Source: Sinonovacula constricta (taxonomy: Eukaryota > Mollusca > Bivalvia > Cardiida > Solecurtidae). From it: DNA of 64,000 nucleotides. Positions 1-11,658 of the stretch are shown piece after piece; position 1 is the stretch's first letter, and the number at the start of each line of letters is the position of its first letter. The DNA lies in contig CM017556.1 of the NCBI GenBank assembly GCA_007844125.1, positions 18,282,017-18,346,016 on the forward strand, read 5' to 3'. A program made the position numbers and the translations under genes. Under the pieces are notes generated by a model. That model made no database searches. It saw only the letters and a program-made list of their open reading frames with translations, and was not told the origin of the DNA.

Positions 1-57
1 GCCAATTAATACAGGTAGCTCAGCCCAAATTAATCAAGCTCAACCCTTTCCTGCATG

Positions 58-683
58 TATATGCCATTTTACACCTTTACAAACCATTCACAATTATATA
101 CCATTTAAGGCCTTTACAAACCATTCACAATTATATGCCATTTTACACCTTTACAAACCATTCATAATTATATGCCATTTTACACCTTTTCAAACCATTC
201 ACAATTATATACCATTTTACACCTTTACAAACCATTCACAATTATATACCATTTAAGGCCTTTACAAACCATTCATAATTATATGCCATTTTACACCTTT
301 ACAAACCATTCACAATTATATACCATTTAAGGCCTTTACAAACCATTCATAATTATATGCCATTTTACACCTTTTCAAACCATTCACAATTATATGCCAT
401 TTTACACCTTTATAAACCATTCACAATTATATACCATTTAAGGCCTTTACAAACCATTCACAATTATATGCCATTTTACACCTTTACAAACCATTCATAA
501 TTATATGCCATTTTACACCTTTTCAAACCATTCACAAATATATACCATTTTACACCTTTACAAACCATTCATAATTATATGCCATTTTACACCTTTACAA
601 ACCATTCATAATTATATGCCATTTTACACCTTTACAAACCATTCACAATTATATACCATTTAAGGCCTTTACAAACCATTCAA
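58..683. repeat. Minisatellite, 37-bp unit, about 17 copies
   Basis: Head-to-tail copies of a 37-bp AT-rich unit containing 'acaaaccattcacaattata'. The spacing of 'acaaaccattc' is 37 bp (for example 79 and 116). Two main variants alternate irregularly, one with 'ccattttacacc' and one with 'ccatttaaggcc', so the array has evolved by unequal exchange of unit variants. No coding potential is seen. Confidence 0.97.
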
Positions 684-869
684 ACTCATTAGCAAAATCA
701 GCATGACAAAGGGTTTTGTGTAGATTAGTTTAGCCTTAAATCTTTTATTGCCAGTTGAACATACATTTATTAAAATCTTTTAAAGAAAAACAACAAAGTC
801 AAATGAATTTTCAAAATTATACATGAACTATGAATGAAAGGGTTACACTCTAATTGAAGATCCAGATGT

Positions 870-2250
870 TTCAGCTTCAGCAGCTTATGATCTCCCAGGA
901 TCTGTACTGTTGGCTACATAGCTGCTGCCAATATTGTATAGTTTCAACAGCTTATGATCTCCTCAGGATCTGTACTATTAGCTACATAGCTGCTGCCAAT
1001 ATTTTATAGCTTCAGCAGCTAAAGATCTCCTCAGGATCTGTACTGTTGGCTACATAGCTGCTGCCAATATTGTATAGTTTCAACAGCTTATGATCTCCTC
1101 AGGATCTGTACTATTGGCTACATAGCTGCTGCCAATATTGTATAGTTTCAGCATCTTATGATCTCCTCAGGATCTGTACTATTAGCTACATAGCTGCTGC
1201 CAATATTGTATAGCTTCAGCAGCTAAAGATCTCCTCAGGATCTGTACTGTTGGCTACATAGCTGCTGCCAATATTGTATAGTTTCAGCATCTTATGATCT
1301 CCTCAGGATCTGTACTATTGGCTACATAGCTGCTGCCAATATTGTATAGTTTCAGCATCTTATGATCTCCTCAGGATCTGTACTATTAGCTACATAGCTG
1401 CTGCCAATATTGTATAGTTTCAGCATCTTATGATCTCCTCAGGATCTGTACTATTAGCTACATAGCTGCTGCCAATATTTTATAGCTTCAGCAGCTAAAG
1501 ATCTCCTCAGGATCTGTACTGTTGGCTACATAGCTGCTGCCAATATTGTATAGTTTCAACAGCTTATGATCTCCTCAGGATCTGTACTATTAGCTACATA
1601 GCTGCTGCCAATATTTTATAGCTTCAGCAGCTAAAGATCTCCTCAGGATCTGTACTGTTGGCTACATAGCTGCTGCCAATATTGTATAGTTTCAACAGCT
1701 TATGATCTCCTCAGGATCTGTACTATTGGCTACATAGCTGCTGCCAATATTGTATAGTTTCAACAGCTTATGATCTCCTCAGGATCTGTACTATTGGCTA
1801 CATAGCTGCTGCCAATATTGTATAGTTTCAACAGCTTATGATCTCCTCAGGATCTGTACTATTGGCTACATAGCTGCTGCCAATATTGATCTCCTCAGGA
1901 TCTGTACTATTGGCTACATAGCTGCTGCCAATATTGTATAGTTTCAACAGCTTATGATCTCCTCAGGATCTGTACTATTGGCTACATAGCTGCTGCCAAT
2001 ATTGATCTCCTCAGGATCTGTACTATTGGCTACATAGCTGCTGCCAATATTGATCTCCTCAGGATCTGTACTATTGGCTACATAGCTGCTGCCAATATTG
2101 TATAGTTTCAACAGCTTATGATCTCCTCAGGATCTGTACTATTGGCTACATAGCTGCTGCCAATACTGTATAGTTTCAGTTGCTTATGATCTCCTCAGGA
2201 TCTGTACTGTTGGCTACATAGCTGCTGCCAATATTGTATAGCTTCAGTTG
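870..2250. repeat. Minisatellite, 68-bp unit, about 21 copies with 48-bp short units
   Basis: Tandem copies of a 68-bp unit beginning 'gatctcctcaggatctgta' and containing 'agctgctgccaatattgta'. Units start at 889, 956, 1024 and so on. Three units near 1888-2052 lack the same 20 bp and are 48 bp long. Some units carry 'tagctgctg' and 'cagcagcta' about 17 bp apart, a 9-bp inverted repeat able to form a hairpin. Edge units at both ends are more diverged, as usual for such arrays. Confidence 0.97.
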
Positions 2251-4533
2251 CATGTAATTTTAAGTCCAGAAGTACATGTAAGAGTTGAATATAGGTTATT
2301 AACAAATGTATCAAGGTACGGAAACAGGAACATTTATAACTTAGTTGAAAACATTGTCAATTTTGCTATAAAAATCTGTAGTAATCTGTGTAGTATTGTG
2401 AGAGAGTTTGCTTTGAAACTTTCCTTGGGGCTTTTTTAACTGAAAGCTTTGGTTTTTTGTCAGTAACATTCCCTTTAACCAATATTCAATTTTATAATAT
2501 GCCAGTCATATTCCATACTGCTTCCAATTTCCTATTCTTTAATGCTGAACAACAATTTACAAGATTGTAAAGATGAGAGAGAATACTTTTCTGTGTTCAC
2601 AGTAACATAACTCTTAATAGACACATTTGAGTTGAACACATATAATACTGAAGCTAAATCCTTAAAAAAATATACAAAATAAATTTTGTTCTCTGTATGC
2701 TGTAACTAGATGAGAATTGTCACATGTAAAAAAATTTTTTTTTAGAAATCAATTGAGTTACTGTGCTTATGAATATAAATACTCATACGGTTATCTCAAA
2801 ATTTATCACTTGGGAAGATGTTGACATTTTCAGTATTTCTGTTATTATAAATAAATGCTCACATTTTAGTTTCCATTTAAAAAATATTCTTTTTTATATT
2901 GTCTTATGACAAGATTAGAAATATCATTTTGAAGTAAGCTTAGAGACAAACTTATCCCTCATTAATATTTAACAGCATGAATAACTTCTGATAAAGCATG
3001 ACATTGCTGCCAATTTTCCAAGAAAAGTCGAGGTCCTCACTCTGCCGGAAGCCTTCATATTCCAACTAGTCTTCTTTAACAGCATCTGTTCATGACACAG
3101 TGGTAAGAACACAATCCAGTGGTGTCTGTTCGTGACAATGCAAAGGAAATTGTAATGTTCTAGTCAGAGTTGCCTCCTGTAATGTACTTCACTGTACACT
3201 GCACCTGTTCAGCATGTCTGGTTATTGCACGCCAATTTATACAGACAAGAAGGATATTTAATAATGCTCATTGACTTCTGTGGCAAAAACTAGAGAAAGT
3301 ACCTTATATAACAACCTATAATTCACACACTGTGTAAAAGTCTGCTTCTACCACTGTTTAGGCTTTGTTTTTTCAGAAGCAGCAATCACAACTTCTCTGC
3401 GATGAATGACTCTGCCATCACAGTCCCACAAAAACTAACAGCAGTCTTGATTGCATCTGGCTTTATAGGAAGTTAACCTCTTGGGTAATAAAGAAAAGCA
3501 ATGTGAAGTACACTTGACTAGCAATGTTTTCTCCATTGACAGGTTAACAAAGCATGTATTTTGAAAAAAACAACAACATAACAGTGATAAGAGGTATTAA
3601 AGGTGGCACAATTAACAACAACAGTTTTAAAAGAAATTTGGACATGAATTATTTAAAAAAAAAAAATAAAATATTTTAAATTAATTGGAAAAGCATGTAC
3701 CAAGATTTAGTGGCACAGGGCATTGTATTCAAAGATAATTGTTCCTGAGTTCTAAACATACAAAAAGCCAGCATATATTTTTATTTTTGCCTTATTAAAT
3801 GGTTGTCTTTGTCTCCTTTTTTCACTGGTTTTCATGTAATATACTCATAAATTTATCAAAAGAAAAGTTTTCTAGTACAATTTTTTAAAGTACATACTAT
3901 TAAAAATTGTTATACAAAAGTTAAAAAAGTGCTTGCAGAGTAAGTATGGTTTTATCATTGTAAGATGACAAAAAACAGGCCTGTCCTTTTTTGGCCTTAT
4001 ACTTGCATCAGGCGGCACATGGATGTGACATTCCCTGTTGAACAAATCCTTTTAAAGCCCTTTCTCATGAGGATCATAAACAAAACATAAACTGTCCGGT
4101 TTACGTCTACTGACACAATTTGCATAAGCTTCTCATGGTCACTATGGAATGGCAGGATTCAAGATGAGCTTCCTAAAGTCTAGATCTATAGAGGGAGAAG
4201 ACAGCAGGATTGGTGCAGGATTAGACAGGCTGGTCCGAGCACGAAACTGGTCCATACTTGATGTACAGTATATAAAAACAAAAGGCAGGGGCTTCCCTAT
4301 GGATACATTTCTAGTTTTTTCCTTACATTGAAGTTGTAATAACATCTCATACTTGCTAAGTTGTTTTTTTATATATGGTTACATAAGAATGTGGTAATGG
4401 CATCACTATAAGCTTTATCCTGTATCAATGTCTGTCTATGCTGAAGCTGTCTGATCTCTAACAAGGTTTGTCTTCAGGCAATAGCAATGTTTGTTGTCTT
4501 AATGCTGTTAAATTGGTGTAATAAAATGAACAC
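2251..4533. other. AT-rich unique DNA, no gene recognised
   Basis: No convincing gene. Short frames at 2248-2439 (+), 4149-4331 (+) and 4142-4345 (-) have no recognisable domain, and the last two overlap on opposite strands. Poly-A/T runs occur near 2730 and 3655. A loose direct duplication with 'tctgttcatgacac' and 'tctgttcgtgaca' lies at about 3085-3140. Confidence 0.6.
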
Positions 4534-5059
4534 CAGGGGCGCCCGTGGCCTTGTGGTAGAGTTACATGTACCAACAGGTAGCTCCTTTGACTGCGTAGCC
4601 TCTCACTGCACGGGTTTAAGTCCCATTCAAGGCAAATGACTTATTGTGGGATATCTTTAAGCTTACCAGGAATTAATTGTGGGAATATCTTTGAGCTAAC
4701 TGGCAATTAATTGTAGGATATCTTTAAGCTTACCTGCAATTAATTGTGGGAATATCTTTGAGCTAACTGGAGATTTATTGTTGGAATATCTTTGAGCTAA
4801 CCTTCGATTTATTGTGAGAATATCTTTGTGCTTACCTGCTATTTATTGTGAGAATATCTTTGTGCTTACCTGCTATTTATTGTGAGAATATCTTTGAGTT
4901 AATCTGCGATTTATTGTGAGAATATCTTTGAGTTAATCTGAGATGGTCCGGTAGTTCTACCAAAACACTTGTCTGAGGCATATGTATCCACCAAGTAGCT
5001 GCATTGCTATAATGACAATAACTGTGTTGGTGTGAAGTATTTCAAAAACAAAAAATAAC
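4534..5059 (+). mobile_element. tRNA-derived SINE, family 2, with internal minisatellite
   Basis: The head at 4536 (gcccgtggccttgtggtaga) looks like a tRNA A-box region, and 'gggtttaagtccc' near 4613 is a B-box-like segment. The 3' body near 4946-5059 has 'ggttctaccaaaacac'-type sequence and an A-rich end, as in copies at 25258 and 47124. The normal body between them is replaced by about nine tandem units (4641-4940). Flanks 4522-4533 and 5060-5071 match at 10 of 12 positions (taaaatgaacac / taaagtaaacac), a probable decayed target-site duplication. Family assignment is by comparison within this window. Confidence 0.8.
4641..4940. repeat. Minisatellite inside a SINE, 33-34 bp unit, about 9 copies
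   Basis: Repeats of 'ttattgtgagaatatctttg' plus 'agctaacctgc'-type sequence, spaced 33-34 bp (4673, 4707, 4740). The unit aligns with the part of family 2 SINEs that follows the B box ('aatgtgagaaggtcttccag' then 'ctgac'), so the array looks like amplification of one SINE segment. Confidence 0.9.
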
Positions 5060-5347
5060 TAAAGTAAACACAGTGTTGCCTCTATTGACAGCTGGCTATA
5101 TTGCTTGAGACAAACAGATCAGTGATCAGGAGAGCCAGATATTGACATAATCTGATTACAGAACACAGCTTCAGGTCAACCATAACATCCATTGTGACTT
5201 ATCTGGGGCAAACTCTGACAGATCTGGCTCCAAATATAACAACTTGACTAAGTTCATGGTTTAAATTCTCTGCAAAAAGTCATATAAATCAATGTTTTTG
5301 AATCATGTTCTTATAAGAAGAGGAAGTCTATTTGCAAATCAATTTTG
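5060..5347. other. Short unique spacer
   Basis: AT-rich sequence between the SINE and the 44-bp array. A forward reading frame of 394 codons opens at 5292 here but almost all of it lies in the following array, so this is not taken as a gene start. Confidence 0.6.
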
Positions 5348-6808
5348 TCTGGTCATGGTGGTGTTCCTTGCCTGGATGGGTATATATCTGCTCTGGTCAT
5401 GGTGGTGTTCCTTGCCTGGATGGGTATATATCAGCTCTGGTCATGGTGGTGTTCCTTGCCTGGATGGGTATATATCAGCTCTGGTCATGGTGGTGTTCCT
5501 TGCCTGGATGGGTATATATCAGCTCTGGTCATGGTGGTATTCCACACCTGGATGGGTATATATCTGCTCTGGTCATGGTGGTGTTCCTTGCCTGGATGGG
5601 TATATATCTGCTCTGGTCATGGTGGTGTTCCTTGCCTGGATGGGTATATATCTGCTCTGGTCATGGTGGTGTTCCTTGCCTGGATGGGTATATATCAGCT
5701 CTGGTCATGGTGGTGTACCTTGCCTGGATGGGTATATATCTGCTCTGGTCATGGTGGTGTTCCTTGCCTGGATGGGTATATATCTGCTCTGGTCATGGTG
5801 GTGTTCCTTGCCTGGATGGGTATATATCAGCTCTGGTCATGGTGGTGTTCCTTGCCTGGATGGGTATATATCAGCTCTGGTCATGGTGGTGTTCCTTGCC
5901 TGGATGGGTATATATCTGCTCTGGTCATGGTGGTGTTCCTTGCCTGGATGGGTATATATCAGCTCTGGTCATGGTGGTGTTCCTTGCCCAGATGGGTATA
6001 TATCAGCTCTGGTCATGGTGGTGTTTTTTTGCCTGGATGGGTATATATCAGCTCTGGTCATGGTGGTGTTCCTTGCCTGGATGGGTATATATCAGCTCTG
6101 GTCATGGCGGTGTTCCTTGCCTGGATGGGTAAATATCAGCTCTGGTCATGGTAATATTCCACACCTGGATGGGTATATATCAGCTCTGGTCATGGTGGTG
6201 TTCCTTGCCTGGATGGGTATATATCTGCTCTGGTCATGGTGGTATTCCACACCTGGATGGGTATATATCAGCTCTGGTCATGGCGGTGTTCCTTGCCTGG
6301 ATGGGTATATATCTGCTCTGGTCATGGTGGTATTCCACACCTGGATGGGTATATATCAGCTCTGGTCATGGCGGTGTTCCTTGCCTGGATGGGTATATAT
6401 CTGCTCTGGTCATGGTGGTGTTCCTTGCCTGGATGGGTATATATCTGCTCTGGTCATGGTGGTATTCCACACCTAGATGGGTATATATCAGCTCTGGTCA
6501 TGGTGGTGTTCCTTGCCTGGATGGGTATATATCAGCTCTGGTCATGGTGGTGTTCCTTGCCTGGATGGGTATATATCTGCTCTGGTCATGGTGGTATTCC
6601 ACACCTGGATGGGTATATATCAGCTCTGGTCATGGCGGTGTTCCTTGCCTGGATGGGTAAATATCAGCTCTGGTCATGGTGGTATTCCACACCTGGATGG
6701 GTATATATCTGTTCTGCTCATGGCAGTTATTCTTGCCTGGATGGGTATATTTCTGCCCAAATCATGGCGGTGTACCTTGTGTTTTATCTGCCCTGGTCAC
6801 TGGTCATG
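5348..6808. repeat. Minisatellite, 44-bp unit, about 32 copies; open in all forward frames
   Basis: Copies of 'ctggtcatggtggtgttcct' plus 'tgcctggatgggtatatat' spaced exactly 44 bp (5349, 5393 and so on). Variants include 'ggtattccacacc' and 'atcagct/atctgct'. The last units after about 6710 are degraded. The unit contains no stop triplet in any forward frame, and 44 is not a multiple of 3, so each frame cycles through all three readings and stays open for over 1 kb (for example 5292-6476, 394 codons, a 44-residue Trp-rich hydrophobic period). I interpret these frames as fortuitous. Confidence 0.97.
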
Positions 6809-7543
6809 CAGAGATATCACACTGGTTAATAATGTCTGGCATACAGACACCATAAATAGTACCTCTGTTATACCCATGATCCGCTGGCTGTAGCATAGTG
6901 CAATTTCTTTGTCAGTTGATTGGCAGAATAAATATAGATGTGAATATGGTTCACTGATAATATAGATAATTTAGCTACAACAAAAAATCTGCAGAATGCA
7001 AAACAAGAAAGTCGTATGCATTAATCATTGTTCATTTTTTTAATACAACAATAGCTAAAAGTCATTAAGACATACCGAACTTACTCACTTATAAGACTAT
7101 TCGCTTATAAGATGACCCCCCTACTTCACATAAATATGAATAAAATCCCTACTTACCTTTAGATATTGAAGAAAATATAAATGAAATTAAAGTTCTAGGG
7201 GGTTTTTTATATTATTTTTGTAGATGATTTTTTGTATCTTTTTGATGCTTTACATTGTCTCCTGGCATGAGCAATTTAATCAAGTGAAATTCTTCTGGTT
7301 TATTTAACACACTTTTTTTGCACCCAATTTTGTGTTATTGCCTAATTCAGAACATCAATGATTTATCAGCTATTAAAAGGACAATTCAAATTCAGCATAA
7401 AGAGCACTCTATTTTTTTGGACTCTCTTTATGTATGTTATTGATGATATCATGCTACTTTATGTTAATTACCCATAATAATACTTAGTCATCTTCTCACA
7501 TCCACATGAAAAATTGGTGAGAGCTTTGGGCAGAGACTTGGCA
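6809..7543. other. Unique AT-rich DNA with a possible transposon-end relic
   Basis: No gene seen. At about 7075-7125 the sequence repeats 'cttataaga' twice and continues into 'gatgaccccccta', which resembles DNA-transposon terminal sequence by general appearance only. The rest is AT-rich with T and A runs. Confidence 0.4.
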
Positions 7544-7612
7544 GCAAATAGTGTAGATCCTAGTCAGACAACACCAAGTAGGAGCTATCTGGACTGGATC
7601 TATACCATTTGG
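7544..7612. mobile_element. Short hairpin (foldback) element, copy 1
   Basis: Left arm 'gcaaatagtgtagatcc' and right arm 'ggatctataccatttgg' are imperfect inverted repeats around a short centre. The same arms recur at 21487, 25045, 30327 and 43377. Related sequence with 'gagttaagg' continues to about 7660, so the mobile unit may be longer than the hairpin. Confidence 0.7.
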
Positions 7613-9109
7613 CTAAGCCTGATTAATATGTGCTGAATGAGTTTAGAGTTAAGGCCATGATATTGTGTGTATACTCAGACAATCGTAGCATGGCAACTAG
7701 CAATGAATTTTATAGCTTAGAATGTTGATTTTAGGCAAATGTTGTTTTTTCTAATTTGGCATTGTTCATGAATATTTGCAAATATGTACAGATAGCAATT
7801 GTTTTAGTTCATCTCTTGAAAAAGGCAATTTTCCAAAAATTTGAGTGAGCATTTAAAAAAAAAAAAAATTACTACAGTTCCCTATAGATAGTTTCCATGT
7901 GATATCACAGGCACATATAAGACACTTTAAGGCAGCCATCTTTGAAGGAAGGCCGAAATTTGGAAATATGTGCTGTATTAATCTCAGGGAAAAACTTTTT
8001 TTTTTCTTCACTGAAGTCATTTTCATAATAAAACATGTGATTATATCTGCCTGATACCTTCTGTTAAATAACATTTATAGCAATCAGTTATATAGCTTCA
8101 AGCCAATACAAATTAACTACCAGAATAAACATTGTACAAACCGCTTCCCTAATTACTGGACCAAACTAAGACACATAATCAGCTGCAACAACTCAACAGG
8201 TGCTGTCTTCAAAATTGTAAGTTATGAAATTATTGCAAAGGGGTCCATTTTGAGCTTAGAAACAAGTCAGTCAGTCAAATTAAAGGTCATTTCTTATTTC
8301 CTGTCAGCAAACTGCACGGTCTATCCAATTTAAATTGGCTTGTCTAGGTCCAGTGTGAACACATCTTACTCATCTCTGTTTGTTCATGTATGGTAATATG
8401 TCTTAACATTTCTGACATAGGAAAAGTAATGGTTGTAGGTTTATCTGGAATGTGTTTTGTTGGATTCTGCAACAAATTTGCCGTGATTTTGTCATGCTCT
8501 CTCTAGGGTTGGTCTGAAAAGTGGGAATTTGTCATGAACTGCCAGTATATTGCTGTCTGGCATGTTATGATATAGCTTCAGGGCTATGGGCCGGCAAATA
8601 GTCTTCTAACTGAATCTGTGAGGAAATTATACACTGCCTTTGTACTGGTTTTATTGTTTATGTCTTATGAGGATCTTTATGCAACACCGTGCTTCCATTC
8701 CACCTTAAATTGCAGAGCATGTCCAGTAACATGCGAGTTTGGTACAACATTTCTGGCTAAGATTGATATTTAAATTGGTGGTATAGTCAAACTTAGCTGT
8801 TGCCAGATCAATAAAGGTTTTAGAGTTAACTATGTTTTTATTTTGAATTTTTTTCCCCCTTTCTTTATGCAGTACTTAAATGTCAGTCGTTTTTTTTATA
8901 TAACTTCAAAATTATATAGAAATAAGTGCTACATTCACCTGATCCTTAGTTCTGTATGCATTCTGTCTTGTAAATTCTTTTTTAAATGATTAAATCTTAC
9001 ATATCAAGCATGTACCACTTTTTGGCAAATGTTTCAAATAAAGCTTAATTTTCACATTGTTTATTGTTTGTGACATAAGGTTTTGCATTATTCTTACTGG
9101 TACCAGTCT
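7613..9109. other. Unique AT-rich DNA, nothing recognised
   Basis: No coding region, RNA gene or tandem array recognised. A minus-strand frame of 73 codons at 7853-8074 is low complexity and poly-Lys/Ser-like, and is not supported. A partial hairpin-element arm ('ccggcaaatagtcttct') occurs near 8590. Confidence 0.5.
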
Positions 9110-9365
9110 AGAGGGTAGGCCATGTTATGGAATGACATTTTTATGGGAACATTATTAATACAGCAGACAATAACAGGAAATCACAACTATACTGCACTAT
9201 ATTTTTCTAAGAAAACAGCAATTTTAACAGTGCAGCTGGTAATAATAAAAAAATGTAGCAAGCAATATCAAGAATTTGCTGCTGTTTTGCAAGGTCTTGT
9301 TTCAAGAAAATAACTCGAGAATGCCAAGGTAAATGCTGCAGCTGGCAATAACAAGAATATTTGTA
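9110..9365 (+). repeat. Old dispersed repeat, copy A (partner near 42000)
   Basis: Segments such as 'aatttgctgctgttttgcaa', 'ggtcttgtttcaagaaaa' and 'gcagctggcaataacaag' match 42000-42270 with many substitutions. Both copies also contain internal 'gcag..caataacaag' duplications. A 63-codon frame lies within it but has no recognisable domain. Confidence 0.6.
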
Positions 9366-10118
9366 TTTCTGCTCCACTGAGAGTGAATTGGCAAATCATA
9401 CACCAGAGCATTACTAATCTATGTAAATGAAATACTTAAAATGATTTTAGTTTTGTGCATAAGGTCGATTAGTTTAGGTTTTGCATGTCTTAATTATCAG
9501 TTCAAAGATGGCAGGAAGTGATTTCTAATAATACTTGCCTAAATATATAATTATACATGGTTGTACTGATAACATATTCCTGCATCAAATTATTAGCATA
9601 CATCAGTTTACATTAGAGGTCGATTACAGTTTCAGTTTACTTTATTTAATGTCGACGTATTGGAAGTCAGCATTTGTCAGCAATTTCGTTCTAAGAAGGG
9701 TATGGTAGACAATTTAAATAACAATTAATAACTATTACGGCACAGCATGGCATCTGTCAGTTGATGTTGTCATTAATTAAAGGAAAGTAAATGGTATAAA
9801 ACGTACTAAAATAAATCAACACATTTGTACTACTTTAACAATACTACATTCAGATAAATGTATTGGGATGGAAATAGAATTTGAGTTTGCGTCAAATATC
9901 CTTTATTATGCATAGTGTTTTGTTTTGATGCTTTTTTATTAATTACACTGGCATACGGACTTCATAATTACATTAATGTGCATGTTAAAAAAAAACCCAG
10001 TATGCATCATTCTGCAATATATTACACTAAACCAGAATCTTTTTCCTAAGTCCGGTATGATATGAGATTCATTTATATTGTGGAAATGTTTGTCCAGCTA
10101 GAAGTGCATGAATAATAA
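9366..10118. other. Unique AT-rich DNA, nothing recognised
   Basis: No gene or repeat found. The right edge (10107-10118, catgaataataa) is the likely target copy for the SINE that follows. Confidence 0.5.
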
Positions 10119-10412
10119 CCAGACCTGGTAGTACAATCAATAGAGTGTCGGTCCAGGTATGGGAGGCCCCAGGTTCGATCCTGGGCCGCGACATACAAGT
10201 TGTTTAAAATGGTAGTGGTATAGCTCCCTTGCTTATGCTCAAGCAGTTATAAGGGTAGTTCCATGACTGGTTGGCCCGGTGTCAAGATAAAGTGACTGGG
10301 TGTGGTATTATATATAAACAATGAAGGCAGCACTATATCTGCTTCAAGTGAACACCGTCTCCAGATAACTGAAATACTGTTGCCGGGATGATAAACCCAA
10401 TAAACAAACAAA
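10119..10412 (+). mobile_element. tRNA-derived SINE, family 1
   Basis: tRNA-like head with A-box-like 'ctggtagtacaatcaataga' and B-box 'ggttcgatcctgg' near 10173. The conserved middle includes 'gactggttggcccggtgtca' and 'cagcactatatctgcttcaa', and the tail is 'aaacccaataaacaaacaaa'. Flanks 10107-10118 and 10413-10424 agree at 10 of 12 positions, so a decayed target-site duplication is likely. Related copies are at 30363, 43907, 49060 (minus) and 57285. The middle lacks part of the 'gccaggtgttcacggca' segment seen in other copies. Confidence 0.9.
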
Positions 10413-11412
10413 CATAATTAATAAAAAGGTAAATCAAACAAACTGATCATACAGATGTTGTTTTTTTAATTTACTATTCATAACTTAAGTGCTGTACTGT
10501 TTAAATTATTGACTATTGAGCAGAAATTGTGTTCTGTACAATTTTACTTTTTATTATTGTTTTCAGTAAGGAAGCAAAATTTATTGCCTATGGTATGAGA
10601 CAAATAGAACAAATGAATTAATTAGTTCCTGAATGTTTTCAGTTATCAAACACATTCCCATCGACCATCATATCAACCTTGGATAAAATATTTAGTATTA
10701 TCAATATGAATCTCACTGTAGTCATTTGTTCAGATCACCTTGTTGTTACCATTGGAATATTTCAATACATCCAAATGTTTATATTATGATATGGCGTGTG
10801 TCATTTGTATGTTAGCAGTTTCTTGTTCTGATAAGACCTCCTTTATCATTTCAATTTATTTAACATTAGCCTTGTACTATGACTAACAGAAAAAGGCTCT
10901 GTGACTTTATTTAAAAAATCAACCTATTTATTTGTCTAAATATTTCCCATTGCTTATAGACGCTACGTAAAGTACTCTACGGATGCGTGTCTGTTATTTT
11001 TTTAAATTGTCAAGATATTTTCTGTAACACTGTCAGACAATGCACAGTTTTCTGTATACTCATTTTAAATTATCTGGTTTCAAGTCACGCAAGTTTAAAC
11101 AAATCCATTTTCTTGACTGAAAAACATAAAATCTAGGAATTTAGCCGCAGAATTGTATTATGTCCCGTAACATTAAAACAATTCTGTGGTATTTGACAGT
11201 TTGGAAAATCAATGAAGGCTCAATAAAGGCTCAATGACATAAAAATAAGAGAACAAAAAGGATATGGTAACTGTCTGAATTGAAGATGAATTAGAAGTCT
11301 TATTTGCCTTCTCTTTCATTCAATTATTTTTTATGTGGGCCATAAATAGGGTTATAAATGGAGAAAAAAAAGATCTGAAATTTGAATTTAATTAAAGATT
11401 CAGATTTTTCAG
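10413..11412. other. Unique AT-rich DNA, nothing recognised
   Basis: No coding or RNA gene recognised. Long T and A runs. A local duplication 'gaaggctcaataaaggctcaatg' type lies near 11215-11235. Confidence 0.5.
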
Positions 11413-11535
11413 ATGGGGGAGAAGTTTCCAGCTGACGTGCTGTGTAAAAGTCCTATCCAGACATGTGTCTGGGATCTTCCACCTCCAGCAATAGATGGTC
11501 ATTAATGTCACAACAATTGTGTCAGTATGATCTAA
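11413..11535 (+). mobile_element. Family 2 SINE fragment (3' body only)
   Basis: 'agaagtttccagctgacgtg', 'cctatccagacatgtgtctg' and 'ggatcttccacctccag' match the 3' half of the family 2 SINE at 47124. No tRNA-like head precedes it, so it is 5'-truncated. Confidence 0.75.
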
Positions 11536-11658
11536 CATAAATTAAAATCTTTAATTGATTAATAATGATTTCAGTCAAAACTTAATTGTATCTATTTGAA
11601 AAGTTGTTGTTTTTAGATAACATTCCATATACATTAATATTTCATCATGTTAGATATA

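Noticed and set aside
58..683. CRISPR-like array
   Set aside because: Repeats are directly adjacent with no unique spacers, and the sequence is eukaryotic in character, so it is a minisatellite.
4142..4345. Exon candidate near 4.2 kb
   Set aside because: Both strands have short open frames over the same bases and neither shows a domain or convincing splice signals.
5292..6476. 394-codon forward frame as a membrane protein gene
   Set aside because: The frame is made entirely of the 44-bp minisatellite, all three forward frames are equally open, and there is no non-repeat coding sequence around it.
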